A DNA stretch of 64,000 bases from Pseudomonadota bacterium (GTDB lineage Bacteria > Pseudomonadota > Alphaproteobacteria > Acetobacterales > Acetobacteraceae), in assembly GCA_021801255.1 (NCBI GenBank), contig JAJYYH010000001.1:54925-118924 (forward strand). Direction: 5' to 3'. The first letter of the stretch is position 1. Every line of letters begins with the position of its first letter. Position numbers and translations under genes: made by a program. The notes below the pieces were generated by a model that saw only the letters and a list, made by a program, of their open reading frames with translations, searched no databases and was not told where the DNA came from. This document shows, one piece after another, positions 7,996-17,802 of the stretch.

Positions 7996-8409
7996 TTATT
8001 CGGCGGCATCCTGCTGAGGGGCGGCGGACGGCGGCGCGTCAGGCTCGATGACGCGGGCCTTCTCGGCGATGCGAGCGGATTTTCCCGAGCGACCGCGCAG
8101 GTAATAGAGCTTGGCGCGCCGCACATCGCCGCGGCGGACCACATGGATCTCGGCGATCGTCGGCGCGTAGAGCGGAAACACGCGCTCCACCCCCTCGCCG
8201 TAGCTGATTTTGCGCACGGTGAAGTTGCTGTTGAGGCCTTTGTTGGACCGCGCGATGCACACCCCCTCGAAAGCCTGGGTGCGGGTGCGCTCACCCTCCA
8301 CCACCTTGACCGAGACACGGAGCGTATCGCCGGCGGCAAACTCCGGCACCGGGCGGGCAGCGCTGAGGCGGGCGATCTCGCCGGCCTCGAATTCCTGAAT
8401 GACGTTCAT
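7996..8409 (-). CDS. rplS: 50S ribosomal protein L19
   Basis: 137 aa. L19 sits at the interface of the two ribosomal subunits. The core (residues 1-110) has the family features [32 protein letters not shown] and [19 protein letters not shown]. The last 25 residues are an Ala/Pro-rich tail. The ribosome binding site AGAGGA precedes ATG 8409. It follows trmD, in the conserved rpsP-rimM-trmD-rplS order. Confidence 0.97.
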   Translation of the reverse strand: MNVIQEFEAGEIARLSAARPVPEFAAGDTLRVSVKVVEGERTRTQAFEGVCIARSNKGLNSNFTVRKISYGEGVERVFPLYAPTIAEIHVVRRGDVRRAKLYYLRGRSGKSARIAEKARVIEPDAPPSAAPQQDAAE

Positions 8410-8439
8410 GGGGGGGAAATCCTCTTTCTTACGGTTTTC

Positions 8440-9195
8440 TTACGGCGCATCCGCGGCACTGGCAACTGGCGCCGTGAGCGTGCCGGATGGGTATTGGCGG
8501 GCCTGGAATTCGGCCCAGAGATCGGGGCGACGGGCGCGGGTCAGGCGCTCGGCCTCCGCCCGCCGCCATGCGGCGATGGCGCCGTGATCGCCCGAGAGCA
8601 GAATGTCCGGCACGCGCCTTTCCTGCCACGCCGCCGGGCGGGTATAGTGCGGGTATTCAAGAAGGCCCGCGGAAAAACTTTCCTCCTCGGCGCTTGCCGC
8701 CGCCCCCATCACGCCCGGCAACAGGCGCACGCAGGCATCGAGCACGACAAGGGCCGCCGGCTCGCCGCCCGAGAGCACGTAATCGCCGATCGAGACCTCC
8801 CGCATGGCGCGCGCCTCGATCACCCGCTGATCAACCCCCTCGTAGCGCCCGCAAAGCAGGATCACGCCCGGACCGGCGGCAAGCTCGCGGGCCATCGCCT
8901 GGGTGAATCGCGCCCCACGCGGGGTAAGACAAAGGATCGGCCGACCATCGGCGAGGGCATCCACGGCGCGGTCGATGACATCGGCGCGCAGCACCATCCC
9001 GGCCCCGCCGCCGAAGGGCGTGTCATCGACGCTGCGATGGCGGTCGGTGGCGAAGGCGCGAATATCATGGGCCGCCAGCCGCCAAAGGCCCGTTGCCGCC
9101 GCCTTGCCGGCGAGAGACAAACCGAGGGGCCCGGGAAACATTTCCAAAAACAGGGTGAGCACGTCGGCCCGCCAGGGTGTAGCGGGCGCGGTCAC
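8440..9195 (-). CDS. trmD: tRNA (guanine-37-N1)-methyltransferase
   Basis: 251 aa. TrmD methylates G37 of tRNAs to prevent frameshifts, using S-adenosylmethionine bound in a trefoil knot. The knot region is clear: [13 protein letters not shown] and [16 protein letters not shown] (about residues 112-145). The start overlaps the rimM stop by 4 bp. A tandem 11-bp repeat (TTTTCTTACGG-type, 8425-8445) covers the stop codon and the spacer before rplS. Confidence 0.97.
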   Translation of the reverse strand: MTAPATPWRADVLTLFLEMFPGPLGLSLAGKAAATGLWRLAAHDIRAFATDRHRSVDDTPFGGGAGMVLRADVIDRAVDALADGRPILCLTPRGARFTQAMARELAAGPGVILLCGRYEGVDQRVIEARAMREVSIGDYVLSGGEPAALVVLDACVRLLPGVMGAAASAEEESFSAGLLEYPHYTRPAAWQERRVPDILLSGDHGAIAAWRRAEAERLTRARRPDLWAEFQARQYPSGTLTAPVASAADAP

Positions 9196-9710
9196 GGCAG
9201 CACCTCGTGCTCGCGGGGCGGGACGACGACGAGGCGGCGGGCAGCAATGTCGATTTCCGGCACCGCGGCGCGGGTGAACGGCACCAGCAGTGGCGTCCGG
9301 CCGGGCCGGACGATTTCCAGGCTGGCGCCGGCGCCATAATCGTGGACGGCGGCAACCTGCCCGGCCTCGCCTTCCGGCAGAACAGCGTCAAGCCCGATGA
9401 GATCGGCGAGATAGAATTCATCCTCCCCCGCCGGCGGCAAGGCGCTGCGTCCGAGATAGAGGCGGCGATTGGTGAGGCGCGCGGCTTCGTCCCGGTCGCG
9501 GATCTCCACCCATGCGCCCTCGCGCCAAAGCGCCAGCGCCGCAATTCCGGTGCCGCGCCAAGTGAGGCGGATCGGTGTGCCAGCCTCGTCGGCGAGCGGA
9601 CCATAATTGGCGAGCGCCAGCGGTGAGGCGGTGTAGCTCGCGACACGCACGAGCCCCCGCACGCCGTGCGGACGGCCGACCACGCCGACCAGGATGCGCG
9701 CCTCCGCCAT
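9192..9710 (-). CDS. rimM: Ribosome maturation factor RimM
   Basis: 172 aa. RimM binds S19 and assists 30S head assembly. The N-terminal [18 protein letters not shown] and the C-terminal PRC-barrel ([24 protein letters not shown]) identify it. It overlaps trmD and lies 12 bp after rpsP, giving the conserved 16S/30S maturation operon. Confidence 0.96.
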   Translation of the reverse strand: MAEARILVGVVGRPHGVRGLVRVASYTASPLALANYGPLADEAGTPIRLTWRGTGIAALALWREGAWVEIRDRDEAARLTNRRLYLGRSALPPAGEDEFYLADLIGLDAVLPEGEAGQVAAVHDYGAGASLEIVRPGRTPLLVPFTRAAVPEIDIAARRLVVVPPREHEVLP

Positions 9711-9722
9711 GTGATCCCCCGA

Positions 9723-10058
9723 TCAGGCCGCTTCGGCTTCCTTGGCGCGTTCCTGGGCCTTCTTCTTGGGCGCTGACTTCACCGGCTGCTCGCGCCAGGT
9801 GGGCATCGGCGCCAGGCCGGCCTTGCCGAGAAACCGCGCCACCCGGTCGGTGGTCTGCGCGCCCTGGGAAAGCCAGTGCTGGATGCGCTCGGCCGAAAGC
9901 CGCACCCGCGCCTCATGCTCCAGCGGCAGCATCGGGTCGTAACTCCCAAGTTTTTCGATAAAACGCCCGTCGCGCGGGCTGCGGCTATCGGCGAGTACGA
10001 TGTGATAATAGGGGCGCTTCTTGGCCCCCGCGCGGGCGAGGCGGATTTTCAGGCTCAT
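9723..10058 (-). CDS. rpsP: 30S ribosomal protein S16
   Basis: 111 aa. The first 80 residues are the conserved S16 fold ([20 protein letters not shown], then [19 protein letters not shown]). The tail from about 85 is Lys/Ala-rich and longer than in E. coli, as usual in alphaproteobacteria. Ribosome binding site AAGGAG lies 12 nt upstream. It is 39 bp downstream of ffh on the same strand. Confidence 0.97.
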   Translation of the reverse strand: MSLKIRLARAGAKKRPYYHIVLADSRSPRDGRFIEKLGSYDPMLPLEHEARVRLSAERIQHWLSQGAQTTDRVARFLGKAGLAPMPTWREQPVKSAPKKKAQERAKEAEAA

Positions 10059-10097
10059 TTGGCTTCTAACTCCTTGTAATTTAAGAAATCTGTGGGG

Positions 10098-11465
10098 TCA
10101 AAAAGGCGGGCGCCGGCCGGGCATCAACGCCCCGATTCCATGCCGCATCAGGCCCTTCTGGCCGAGCTTGTTCATCCGCTTGATCATCCCCGACATTTCA
10201 TCGAACTGCTTGAGCAGGCGGTTGACTTCCTGGACGGTGGTGCCGGAGCCGGCGGCGATGCGCTTCTTGCGGCTCGCCTTGAGAATTTCCGGGGTGCGCC
10301 GCTCAATGCGCGTCATCGAGGCGATGATCGCCCCCTGGCGCTTGAAAACCGTTTTATCGAGCTTCGATTCGTCGATCTTGCCCATCAGCTTGTTAGCACC
10401 CGGCAACATGCCGAGAATGCCCGAGATCGAGCCCATGCGGTTGATCTGGCGCAGTTGGGCAGCGTAATCGTCGAGATCGAAACGACCCTTGGCGATTTTG
10501 GCGGCAAGCTTTTCCGCCTCTTCCTGCTCGATGGTCTCGGAGGCACGCTCGACGAGGCCCACGACATCGCCCAGGCCGAGAATGCGTCCGGCCACGCGCT
10601 CGGGGTGGAATTCCTCGAGGGCGTCGAGCTTTTCGCCCACCCCCACGAGCTTGATCGGCGCCCCGGTGACGGCGCGCATCGAGAGCGCCGCCCCGCCCCT
10701 GGCGTCGCCATCCATGCGGGTGAGGATGATGCCGGTGATGCCCAAGGCCTCGTTGAAGGCGCGCGCCGTATTCACCGCGTCCTGCCCGGTCATGGCATCG
10801 ACCACCAGCAGCGTCTCGGCCGGGTTGGTCGCGGCCCGGATCGCCTGAACCTCGGCCATCAACTCCTCGTCGATGGCAAGCCTGCCGGCGGTATCAAGAA
10901 TGACGATATCGAACCCTTCCCGCCGCCCCGCCTCCAGCGCCCGGCGCGCGATCACCGTCGGCGTCTCGCCGGCGACGATGGGAAGGGACGGCACCTGGGC
11001 GGACTGGCCGAGCTGGGCCAGTTGCAGCTGGGCGGCCGGGCGCTGGGTGTCGAGGCTGGCCAGCAGCACCCGCTTTTTCTCGCGCTTCACCAGCCGGAGC
11101 GCCAGCTTGCCAGACGTTGTGGTCTTGCCCGAGCCTTGCAGCCCGACCATCAGGATGGCCACCGGCGGCGGCGCGTTGAGCGCCAGCTTCACGGCGCCCT
11201 CGCCGCCAAGATGCTCGATCAAGACATCATTGACGATCTTGATGACCTGCTGGCCGGGGGCAACCGCGCGGATGACCTCGGCGCCGATGGCGCGATCGCG
11301 TACGGCTGCAATAAAGCTCTTCACCACCGGCAACGCGACGTCGGCCTCCAACAGCGCCAGCCGGACCTCACGCAGCGCCTCGCCGACATCGGCCTCGTTC
11401 AGCGTGCCGCGCTGGCGCAGCCGATCAAAAACCGCGCTGAGCTTATCGGAAAGCCCCTCGAACAT
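10098..11465 (-). CDS. ffh: Signal recognition particle protein Ffh
   Basis: 455 aa. Ffh binds 4.5S RNA and signal peptides to target proteins to the membrane. The N domain (1-90) is followed by the GTPase G domain with G1 GLQGSGKTTTSGKLA (about 110), G3 DTAGR (about 190), and TRMDGDARGG (about 250), and then the Met-rich M domain (310-435, for example MGSISGILGMLPGANKLMG). It starts the minus-strand run into rpsP. A hairpin occurs in its leader (11488-11517). Confidence 0.98.
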   Translation of the reverse strand: MFEGLSDKLSAVFDRLRQRGTLNEADVGEALREVRLALLEADVALPVVKSFIAAVRDRAIGAEVIRAVAPGQQVIKIVNDVLIEHLGGEGAVKLALNAPPPVAILMVGLQGSGKTTTSGKLALRLVKREKKRVLLASLDTQRPAAQLQLAQLGQSAQVPSLPIVAGETPTVIARRALEAGRREGFDIVILDTAGRLAIDEELMAEVQAIRAATNPAETLLVVDAMTGQDAVNTARAFNEALGITGIILTRMDGDARGGAALSMRAVTGAPIKLVGVGEKLDALEEFHPERVAGRILGLGDVVGLVERASETIEQEEAEKLAAKIAKGRFDLDDYAAQLRQINRMGSISGILGMLPGANKLMGKIDESKLDKTVFKRQGAIIASMTRIERRTPEILKASRKKRIAAGSGTTVQEVNRLLKQFDEMSGMIKRMNKLGQKGLMRHGIGALMPGRRPPF

Positions 11466-11780
11466 GAAAACCCCTCAACGGAAAACGCGCCGCTGCGCGA
11501 ACCCTCGCGGAGCGGCGATCTTTCTTTTTCCCCAGTGCCCCAGCCTGGAGGGGCTGTCAAGGCGGAGAATTGCCGCAGTGAGCCCTTGCGCTAGGGCGGC
11601 GGCTGGACGCATGAGAGCGGCGCCTCTTTCCCCCACCTACGGCATGCCCACATCTCTTCCCGGAATAAAATCTATCATAATAGATTGTGCCGAAACCCGA
11701 TAAAGCGCCATGATTTGAAATGCCAAAATATTACAGATATTCAGAGTAAATTATAATCATGCATCACGGAGCCGCCGGTC
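11466..11780. other. 315-bp intergenic region upstream of ffh
   Basis: No gene is seen. On the minus strand a perfect TTGACA lies at 11555-11560, but only a poor -10 follows at 17 nt. The hairpin 11488-11517 lies in the presumed leader. A perfect 7-bp inverted repeat AATCTAT/ATAGATT with a 4-nt spacer occurs at 11669-11686. The stretch from about 11660 to 11760 is AT-rich compared with its surroundings and lies downstream of the Sel1 gene, so it may end that transcript. Confidence 0.5.
11488..11517 (-). promoter_or_regulatory. Hairpin in ffh leader
   Basis: Arms CGCCGCT (11488-11494) and AGCGGCG (11511-11517) plus inner CGCGA/TCGCG give a 12-bp stem with one mismatch and a 4-nt loop. On the plus strand it is followed by a T-rich stretch (11518-11530). 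On the minus strand it would lie about 25 nt before the ffh start. It could be a leader regulatory hairpin or a plus-strand terminator. Confidence 0.45.
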
Positions 11781-12857
11781 TCATGGTTGCTTCGCGCGTG
11801 ATCCTGCATCGGCGTCCGCCGTCGTTCCGGGCCGCCATTCCGCTGATCGCCGCTGCCCCTCGGCGATCTCCGCTGGCGTCATCAGGGCCGCGACCCGCTC
11901 GCGCATTTGCGCCGCCTTCGCCGCCATGGACTGGTTCGGGTCAGCGGCGGCGATGTTGAACCACATATAAGCCGATACCAAATCCTTCGGCACGCCGAGA
12001 CCGTGATAATAGGAGGCGCCGAGACTATACTGCGCCGGGGCGTTTTCCTGGGCTGCGGCCAGCAGCCACCAATGGACGGCTTGCACGTCGTCGGGAGCAA
12101 CGCCGCGCCCGGAATGGTAGGCAAGGCCAAGGTTGAATTGCGCCCCGGCATTCCCCTGTTCGGCGGCAAGACGGAACCAGTGCACCGCCTGTTCGTAGTC
12201 CTGCGCGACGCCATGGCCGAACGCATAGGCGCTCCCGAGACTTGACTGCGCGAGCGCGTTGCCTTGCAGGGCGGCAGTGCGAAACCAGTGTATCGCCTGT
12301 TCGTAATCCTGCCCCACGCCGCGGCCGAGGGCATAGGCGCTGCCGAGATTGAACGCGGCCGTGGCGTTGCCCTGTTCGGCGGCGAGGCGGATCCAATGCA
12401 CCGCTTCCGCGTCATCGCGCGGCACGCCGATCCCCATCGCATAGGCGCCGCCCAGGGCAAGTTCGCCCTCGGCATCGCCTGCCGTGGCGGCAAGCCGCCA
12501 CCAACGCGCCGCCTCCTTGTAATCCTGGGCGACGCCGAGGCCGCCCCAGTACATCTCGCCAAGCTGGACCTGCGCCCAGACGACACCATCGTCGGCCAGC
12601 GGCGGCAGCAGTTCCATGGCGCGCTGGTAATCCTTGGCGGCGAGCGCCGCCCTGGCCTCGGCGATCACGCGATCGGATGCCCCTGGAGCGGATGGGCCCG
12701 GAGCGGATGGGCCGGCGTCTTGCGCTGGGGAAGGGGCGGTTTCTCCGGTGGGAGAGAGAGCCTCGCCCGGCCCCGTTCCAGCTTCGACGGCGAGCCCGCG
12801 CCCTCCCACGACGCCCGACAGGAGTCCCACGAGCAAGAGAAATTTTCGCCCGGTCAT
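11781..12857 (-). CDS. Secreted Sel1-repeat (tetratricopeptide-like) protein
   Basis: 358 aa from ATG 12857, chosen for its GGAGGGAGG ribosome binding site. An upstream extension would overlap hslV. Residues 1-25 form a signal peptide ([15 protein letters not shown]), then a Pro/Ala/Gly-rich linker to about 60. Six Sel1-like repeats of about 36 residues follow (about 95-310), each with an L-G-x-x-Y-x-x-G-x-G core such as [12 protein letters not shown]. Sel1 repeats mediate protein contacts. Exported members often sit in the periplasm. The gene diverges from hslV. A specific function cannot be given. Confidence 0.88.
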   Translation of the reverse strand: MTGRKFLLLVGLLSGVVGGRGLAVEAGTGPGEALSPTGETAPSPAQDAGPSAPGPSAPGASDRVIAEARAALAAKDYQRAMELLPPLADDGVVWAQVQLGEMYWGGLGVAQDYKEAARWWRLAATAGDAEGELALGGAYAMGIGVPRDDAEAVHWIRLAAEQGNATAAFNLGSAYALGRGVGQDYEQAIHWFRTAALQGNALAQSSLGSAYAFGHGVAQDYEQAVHWFRLAAEQGNAGAQFNLGLAYHSGRGVAPDDVQAVHWWLLAAAQENAPAQYSLGASYYHGLGVPKDLVSAYMWFNIAAADPNQSMAAKAAQMRERVAALMTPAEIAEGQRRSAEWRPGTTADADAGSRAKQP

Positions 12858-12961
12858 CGTGCCTCCCTCCTCTGTCCAACAGGCGGCGGGCGACCAATCA
12901 AGGACAGGACGAGGAACAGGGCAAGCCGGGGCGACGATGAACGGTCTTGATCGCCGCCGCT

Positions 12962-12990
12962 CTTGTGCGCTCGCGCGCGGCGCGCCATCT
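12962..12990 (+). promoter_or_regulatory. Sigma-32-like heat-shock promoter before hslV
   Basis: CTTGTGC (12962-12968) and CGCCATCT (12983-12990) are separated by 14 nt. The -10 part matches 7 of 8 positions of the heat-shock consensus CCCCATnT and the -35 part keeps CTTG. Transcription would start within a few bases of the hslV ATG. Confidence 0.5.
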
Positions 12991-12999
12991 ACCGCGCCG

Positions 13000-13575
13000 A
13001 TGAACATATTTTCCTTCCCCCACGATCCGGTCGGTTGGCACGGCACCACCATTCTCTGCGTTCGCAGCAAAGGATGCGTCGCCATGGCCGGCGATGGTCA
13101 GGTGAGCCTGGGCCAGACCGTGATCAAGGCCAATGCGCGCAAGGTGCGGCGTATCGGCCCGAAATCGGAGGTGCTGGCGGGCTTCGCCGGCGCCACCGCC
13201 GATGCTTTTACCCTGCTGGAGCGGCTGGAAGCGAAGCTCGAACGCTTTCCCGGCCAGTTGGAGCGGGCTTGCGTCGAGCTGGCCAAGGACTGGCGCACCG
13301 ACCGCTATCTGCGCCGGCTGGAAGCGATGATGGCGGTCGCCGATGGCGAGCGGAGTTTTACCCTGACCGGTAATGGCGATGTCCTGGAACCCTCAGGCGG
13401 GGTCATCGGCATCGGCTCGGGGGGGAATTACGCGCTCGCCGCGGCCCGCGCCCTCATGGAAATCCCTCACCTGACAGCCGAGGAGATCGCCCGGCGGGCA
13501 ATGGCGATCGCCGCCGAGATCTGTGTCTATACCAACCACAACGTGATCGTGGAGACCATCGGGGGGGCGGGCTGA
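13000..13575 (+). CDS. hslV: ATP-dependent protease subunit HslV
   Basis: 191 aa. HslV is the proteasome-like peptidase ring of the HslVU heat-shock protease. The catalytic threonine is the first Thr of [12 protein letters not shown], exposed after removal of the first 14-15 residues. Further family marks are [29 protein letters not shown] and [16 protein letters not shown]. No ribosome binding site precedes the ATG at 13000, so translation may begin on a leaderless RNA. An in-frame ATG at 12937 is the alternative, but it would lie upstream of the heat-shock promoter. Confidence 0.95.
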   Translation: MNIFSFPHDPVGWHGTTILCVRSKGCVAMAGDGQVSLGQTVIKANARKVRRIGPKSEVLAGFAGATADAFTLLERLEAKLERFPGQLERACVELAKDWRTDRYLRRLEAMMAVADGERSFTLTGNGDVLEPSGGVIGIGSGGNYALAAARALMEIPHLTAEEIARRAMAIAAEICVYTNHNVIVETIGGAG

Positions 13576-14894
13576 TGGACGTGCCGACTTATTTGCCGCG
13601 CGAGATCGTCTCCGAGCTTGATCGCTTCATCGTCGGCCAGGCCGAAGCCAAGCGTGCTGTCGCCATTGCGCTCCGCAACCGATGGCGCCGCCAGCAGCTC
13701 CCCGAGGGGTTGCGCGAGGAAGTGGTGCCGAAGAACATTCTGATGATCGGCCCGACCGGGTGCGGCAAAACGGAAATCGCCCGGCGCCTCGCCAAGCTCG
13801 CCCAGGCGCCGTTCCTTAAAGTCGAGGCGACCAAGTTCACCGAGGTCGGCTATGTCGGGCGCGATGTCGATTCCATCGTGCGCGACCTTGTCGATGTCTC
13901 GCTCAACATGCTGCGCGAGGCGTCGCGCCGCGAGGTCCAGAGCAAGGCCGAGCTGGCCGCCGAGGAGCGGCTGATCACCGCGCTCGTCGGCGAGCGCGCC
14001 TCGGCTGACACCAGGAGCGCCTTTCGCCGCCGCCTGAGAGAGGGTGAATTCGAGGACAAGGAAATCGAGATCAGCCTGAGCGAGGCGCCGGGGATGCCGA
14101 TCGGCCAGATCGATCTTCCCGGCATGCCGCCTGGGCAGATGATCAACCTCTCCGAGATGATGAAGAACATGATGGGCCGGACGCCGCAGAACCGTCGCAT
14201 GCGCCTCGATAGCGCCCGCCTCGCGCTCGAGCGCGAGGAGGCGGACAAGCTGCTCGATAACGACCGCCTCGCCAAGGAGGCGCTGCATCACGCCGAGAAT
14301 AACGGCATCGTCTTTCTCGACGAGATCGACAAAATCTGCGCCCGCACCAGCGAGGGCGGCTTCCGCGGCGGCGATGTCTCGCGCGAAGGGGTGCAGCGCG
14401 ATCTGCTGCCGCTGATCGAGGGTACGACGGTCAATACCAAATACGGGGCGGTGAAAACCGATCACATCCTCTTCATCGCCTCGGGTGCCTTCCATCTCGC
14501 CAAACCCTCGGATCTGCTGCCCGAATTGCAGGGCCGGCTGCCGATCCGGGTCGAGCTCGCGGGTCTGACGCGCGCCGATCTCCGCCGCATCTTGACCGAA
14601 CCCGAGCACTCGCTGCTGAAACAAGCCCAGGCGCTGCTGGCGACGGAACAGGTGACGCTGGCCTTTGACGAGGCGGCGATCGCGGCCCTGGCCGAGCTGG
14701 CCGCCGATATCAACGAGCGGGTGGAGAATATCGGCGCCAGAAGACTCCACACCGTGCTCGAAAAACTGCTCGAGGAGGTCAGCTTCACTGCCCCCGATCG
14801 TGCCGGCGAAACCATCACCATCGACGCCGCCTATGTCCACGAGCGGGTTTCCCCCCTAGCCGGGCGCGGCGATCTCAGCCGCTTCATCCTCTAG
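13575..14894 (+). CDS. hslU: ATP-dependent protease ATPase subunit HslU
   Basis: 439 aa. HslU is the AAA+ unfoldase that feeds HslV. Walker A is GPTGCGKT (residues 59-66), the pore motif lies in EVGYVGRDV (about 90-98), the I-domain spans about 110-240, Walker B is [10 protein letters not shown] (about 250), and sensor 2 is in [19 protein letters not shown] near the C-terminus. It shares a TGATG overlap with hslV, giving coupled expression of the two partners. Confidence 0.98.
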   Translation: MDVPTYLPREIVSELDRFIVGQAEAKRAVAIALRNRWRRQQLPEGLREEVVPKNILMIGPTGCGKTEIARRLAKLAQAPFLKVEATKFTEVGYVGRDVDSIVRDLVDVSLNMLREASRREVQSKAELAAEERLITALVGERASADTRSAFRRRLREGEFEDKEIEISLSEAPGMPIGQIDLPGMPPGQMINLSEMMKNMMGRTPQNRRMRLDSARLALEREEADKLLDNDRLAKEALHHAENNGIVFLDEIDKICARTSEGGFRGGDVSREGVQRDLLPLIEGTTVNTKYGAVKTDHILFIASGAFHLAKPSDLLPELQGRLPIRVELAGLTRADLRRILTEPEHSLLKQAQALLATEQVTLAFDEAAIAALAELAADINERVENIGARRLHTVLEKLLEEVSFTAPDRAGETITIDAAYVHERVSPLAGRGDLSRFIL

Positions 14895-14917
14895 CGCCGC
14901 TGGCCTAGACTAGCGGC

Positions 14918-16672
14918 ATGGAGCCGCAGCGCATTCGCCTGCTGCCCGAGGCGCTGATCAACCGCATCGCCGCCGGCGAGGTGATCGAGCGCCCGGCGGC
15001 GGTGGTCAAGGAACTGGTCGAGAACGCGCTCGACGCCGGAGCACGGCGCATCGCCATCGCCATCACGGGCGGCGGCGTCGAGCGGATCAGCGTCAGCGAC
15101 GACGGTGCCGGCATCGCCGAGGCCGACCTGCCGCTTGCTGTCGAGCGCCACGCCACCTCCAAGCTTGGCGATGACCAGTTGATCCGCATCACCACGCTCG
15201 GCTTTCGCGGCGAGGCGCTGCCTGCGATCGGCGCGGCGGCGCGGCTCGCCATCACCTCGCGCCCGGCGGCCGCTGATCATGCGATGACGTTGCGCGTCGC
15301 GGGCGGGCGGGTGTTTGACCCCGTTCCCGCCGCCGGCCCGCCAGGGACCGAGGTGGTGGTGAGCGATCTCTTCTTCGCCACCCCGGCGCGGCGCAAATTC
15401 CTTAAATCCCCACGTGTCGAGTCCGAGGCAGCCGAAGCCACGGCGCGCCGCCTGGCCCTGGCCGCCCCGGAGGTAGCATTTCGTTTCGAGGCTGATGGCC
15501 GCCTCGCCTTCGAACGTCCCGCCGAGAGCCGCGCGCGCCGCGTCGCCGCCTTGCTTGGTACGCTGGAGGCGCAGGCGCTCCTGCCGCTCGAGATGGCGCG
15601 CGGCAGGTTGCAGCTTGCCGGCTTCGCAGGTGCTGCGAACCTGACGCGGGCGAGCGGGGTGGCGCAGTATTTCATCGTCAACCGCCGCCCGGTCATCGAC
15701 CCGGTGCTGCGCATGGCGCTGCGCATCGCCTATCGCGATGTCATCCCCGCGGGGCGCCATCCGGTGGCGGCGCTCTATCTCGATCTCCCGGCGGAAGAGG
15801 TCGATGTCAACGTCCATCCCGCCAAGACCGAGCTGCGCTTTCGCGAGCCCGATGCGGTGCGTGGCCTGGTCATCGCGGCGCTGCGTGCCGCCTTGGCGGC
15901 GCCGATTGGCGTCGCGGCGCCCCCGCCGATGCGCTTTGTCACGCCCTCAGGGCGTGCCGCCGCGGCGCTGCCCAGCACCCGGCATTTCGCCGAGGCCTGC
16001 CTGCCGCTCGCGGCCCCCCCCGCTGCACGCCAGATCGCGCCGGATCCAGCGCAAATGGCGCCGGAGGGGGCCGCGCCGTCGCCAGAGCCGCATCCGCTCG
16101 GCGCCCCGCTGGCGCAGATCTGGGATACCTATATCCTGGCGCTCGCCGCCGACGGCGCGCTGGTGCTCGTCGATCAGCACGCCGCGCATGAACGGCTGAC
16201 CGAGGAGACGCTGGCGGCGGAATGGCGGGCGGGGGGGGTCCGCGCGCAGCCGCTGTTGCTGCCGGCGGTCGTCGAATTGCCCCAGGCGGACGTGGCGCGG
16301 CTCGCGGGCGCGAGCGCCGAACTCGCCCGTTTCGGCCTCGAGATTGAGCCGTTCGGCCGCGAGGCGGTTTTGGTCCGCGCGCTGCCCGCCGTGCTCGGCG
16401 CGCCTGATCCCGGGCCGCTCCTCCGCGACCTCGCCGACGAGCTGGCCGAGAGCGGCGAGGCCCAGGCACTCGCCGCGCGGCTCGATGCGGTGATCGGCCG
16501 ACTCGCCTGCCATGGCAGCGTTCGCGCCGGGCGCAAGCTGGGAGGGGACGAGATGGCGGCGCTGCTGCGCCAGATGGAGGCGACGCCGCGCGCCGCGACC
16601 TGTAGCCATGGCCGCCCGACCTTTCTCAAACTCAGCCGGGCCGAAATCGAGCGGCTGTTCGGGCGCCGTTGA
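14918..16672 (+). CDS. mutL: DNA mismatch repair protein MutL
   Basis: 584 aa. MutL links mismatch recognition by MutS to strand nicking. The N-terminal GHKL ATPase shows INRIAAGEVIERPA, ENALDAGA, DDGAGI and TLGFRGEAL. The C-terminal domain carries the endonuclease metal motif DQHAAHERLTEE from residue about 419, with accessory ACHGSVRAG and CSHGRPT. This is the nicking type of MutL, used by bacteria that lack MutH. A Pro/Ala-rich linker (about 340-395) joins the domains. It starts 23 bp after hslU. Confidence 0.97.
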   Translation: MEPQRIRLLPEALINRIAAGEVIERPAAVVKELVENALDAGARRIAIAITGGGVERISVSDDGAGIAEADLPLAVERHATSKLGDDQLIRITTLGFRGEALPAIGAAARLAITSRPAAADHAMTLRVAGGRVFDPVPAAGPPGTEVVVSDLFFATPARRKFLKSPRVESEAAEATARRLALAAPEVAFRFEADGRLAFERPAESRARRVAALLGTLEAQALLPLEMARGRLQLAGFAGAANLTRASGVAQYFIVNRRPVIDPVLRMALRIAYRDVIPAGRHPVAALYLDLPAEEVDVNVHPAKTELRFREPDAVRGLVIAALRAALAAPIGVAAPPPMRFVTPSGRAAAALPSTRHFAEACLPLAAPPAARQIAPDPAQMAPEGAAPSPEPHPLGAPLAQIWDTYILALAADGALVLVDQHAAHERLTEETLAAEWRAGGVRAQPLLLPAVVELPQADVARLAGASAELARFGLEIEPFGREAVLVRALPAVLGAPDPGPLLRDLADELAESGEAQALAARLDAVIGRLACHGSVRAGRKLGGDEMAALLRQMEATPRAATCSHGRPTFLKLSRAEIERLFGRR

Positions 16673-16685
16673 AGATGACGGAACG

Positions 16686-16718
16686 ATGACAATTGATGTC
16701 ACAAAACCTTCATAAAAC
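16686..16718 (+). promoter_or_regulatory. Pho-box-like repeats upstream of pstS
   Basis: Three 7-bp units, ATGACAA (16686), TGTCACA (16697) and CTTCATA (16708), repeat every 11 bp, with 4-bp spacers ending in AAAC after the second and third. This matches the layout of PhoB sites (CTGTCAT-like units spaced by 4). They lie 65-97 bp before the pstS start. Confidence 0.6.
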
Positions 16719-16782
16719 GGCAATCAAGCGGACGCCGTCCCCGCGTAAACCCTTGCCGCCGAGCAAAATCCGAGGAAATCCG

Positions 16783-17802
16783 ATGTCGCTTTTCCGCCTT
16801 CCGCTTGCGCTCGCTTTTGTCCTTGGCCTGATCGTGCTCGGCACCCAGCCGGGCGAGACCGCCTCGATCACCGGCGCCGGCTCGACCTTCGTCTATCCCA
16901 TCCTCGCCAAATGGTCCGAGACCTATCGCCAGCAGACCGGCACCGAAATCAACTACCAATCGATCGGCTCGGGCGGCGGCATCGCGCAGATCAAGGCCGG
17001 CACCGTGACGTTTGGCGCCTCCGACATGCCGCTGACACCAGCGGAATTGAAGGAGGCGCGGCTGATCCAGTTTCCCTCGGTGATCGGCGCCGTGGTGCCG
17101 GTGGTCAATCTGCCTGGCATTGCGGCCGGGGCGCTGCATCTTACCGGCCCGGCGCTCGCCGATATCTATCTCGGGCGGGTGAAGAAATGGAACGATCCCG
17201 AGATCGCGACGCTCAATCCCGAACTCAAGCTACCCGACATGGCGATCACCGTCGTGCATCGCTCGGACGGCTCCGGCACAACCTTCAACTGGGTCGACTA
17301 CCTCGCCAAGGTAAGTCCGGAATGGAAGGCCCGCATCGGCGAGGCAACCTCGGTTTCCTGGCCGGTGGGCGTTGGCGGCAAGGGCAATGAGGGGGTCGCG
17401 GCCTATGTTCAGCGCATCAAGGGGGCGATCGGCTATCTCGAATATGCCTATATCCTGCAAAACAAGATGACGTTCGCGCTGGTGCAGAACGCCGCCGGAC
17501 GATATCCGGTGCCCGGGAAAGCCTCGTTCCAGGCTGCGGCGGCAAGTGCGGATTGGTCGAAAATCTCGGATTTCGACCTGGTTCTGACCAACGCGCCGGG
17601 CGAGGACGCCTATCCGATCACCGCCACCACCTTCATTCTGATCCATCGCGGCGGCGATGATGCCGCGGTCAAGGCGACGCTCGATTTCTTCCGCTGGGCC
17701 TTTGAGAAAGGCCCGGATCTGGCGGAACAGCTCGACTACGTGCCGCTGCCGGCATCCCTGGTCGCCGCCATCGAGGCCTATTGGCGGACCACCATGCCAT
17801 GA
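16783..17802 (+). CDS. pstS: Phosphate ABC transporter substrate-binding protein
   Basis: 339 aa from ATG 16783, with GAGGAAA as ribosome binding site. A longer frame to 16693 would cover the Pho boxes. Residues 1-27 are a signal peptide ending near GETA, and the mature protein starts ITGAGSTFVYP. PstS binds phosphate in the periplasm. The ligand-binding loops ITGAGSTF, IGSGGGIAQIKAG and HRSDGSGTTFNWVDYL are clear. It is first in pstSCAB-phoU-phoB and its stop overlaps the pstC start. Confidence 0.97.
   Translation: MSLFRLPLALAFVLGLIVLGTQPGETASITGAGSTFVYPILAKWSETYRQQTGTEINYQSIGSGGGIAQIKAGTVTFGASDMPLTPAELKEARLIQFPSVIGAVVPVVNLPGIAAGALHLTGPALADIYLGRVKKWNDPEIATLNPELKLPDMAITVVHRSDGSGTTFNWVDYLAKVSPEWKARIGEATSVSWPVGVGGKGNEGVAAYVQRIKGAIGYLEYAYILQNKMTFALVQNAAGRYPVPGKASFQAAAASADWSKISDFDLVLTNAPGEDAYPITATTFILIHRGGDDAAVKATLDFFRWAFEKGPDLAEQLDYVPLPASLVAAIEAYWRTTMP

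Noticed and set aside
13527..14840. 437-aa frame antisense to hslU
   Set aside because: It mirrors the hslU codons and shows no family; hslU on the other strand is certain.
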